Below are positions 5,679 through 5,711 of a DNA stretch of 5,711 nt, piece by piece. Origin of the DNA: Aquisalimonas sp. (GTDB lineage: Bacteria; Pseudomonadota; Gammaproteobacteria; Nitrococcales; Aquisalimonadaceae). A program made the translations under genes and the position numbers. The stretch spans positions 1-5,711 of the forward strand of contig SLMR01000148.1 in the NCBI GenBank assembly GCA_007133445.1, read 5' to 3'. Below the pieces are notes generated by a model, which saw only the letters and a program-made list of their open reading frames with translations, was not told the DNA's origin and did no database searches. Position 1 is the stretch's first letter, and the number at the start of each line of letters is the position of its first letter.

Positions 5679-5711
5679 TTCAGAAGGGCCGGGTGGCAAG
5701 TGCCGTGCACT

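Noticed and set aside
4956..5699. 247-codon minus-strand frame opposite the regulator
   Set aside because: It is antisense to a well-supported IclR gene, and its Gln/His/Pro/Arg-rich sequence looks like a reverse-frame shadow.
5679..5711. Possible hairpin or terminator after the regulator
   Set aside because: Only a short partial complementarity (GGCA/TGCC) is visible before the window ends; it is too weak to call.

Overview
The window comes from a GC-rich bacterium, most likely a Proteobacterium and probably a gammaproteobacterium. This rests on the strong G/C bias at third codon positions, a textbook FNR/ANR-type site, a Bcr/CflA-type exporter and a cardiolipin-synthase-type phospholipase D protein. 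It is an inference from family composition; nothing here fixes the genus.

Layout from left to right. Bases 3-770 (+) are the C-terminal part of a cardiolipin-synthase-like, two-HKD phospholipase D protein whose start lies outside the window. After a 140-base gap with a palindrome and two tandem hairpins comes a Bcr/CflA-family MFS drug exporter (911-2107, +). It meets, tail to tail with a 7-base gap, a small cysteine-rich DUF6455-like protein (2115-2387, -). That small gene has its own promoter region with a perfect FNR box (TTGATCCAGATCAA). Upstream of it a 13-bp GC-rich hairpin closes the large gene at 2521-4854 (-), a self-sufficient cytochrome P450 of the CYP116B (P450RhF) type: P450 heme domain, then FMN/NAD(P)H reductase domain, then plant-type 2Fe-2S ferredoxin domain in one chain. 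A 122-base intergenic region with an AT-rich core and an imperfect inverted repeat separates it from a divergent IclR-family regulator (4977-5678, +).

The clearest functional unit is the divergent pair of IclR regulator and P450. The regulator probably senses a small molecule and controls the oxygenase, and perhaps itself, through the inverted repeat between them. The P450 is an O2-dependent monooxygenase, whereas the small gene just downstream on the same strand carries the signature of induction under low oxygen. The two are therefore probably separate transcription units with opposite oxygen logic. The exporter and the phospholipase D protein show no evident functional link to the P450.

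No tRNA, rRNA, CRISPR array, insertion sequence or integrase was seen. I found no wholly new multi-gene system. The best leads are the FNR-box/DUF6455-like gene, the P450/IclR operator region, and the structured leader of the exporter.
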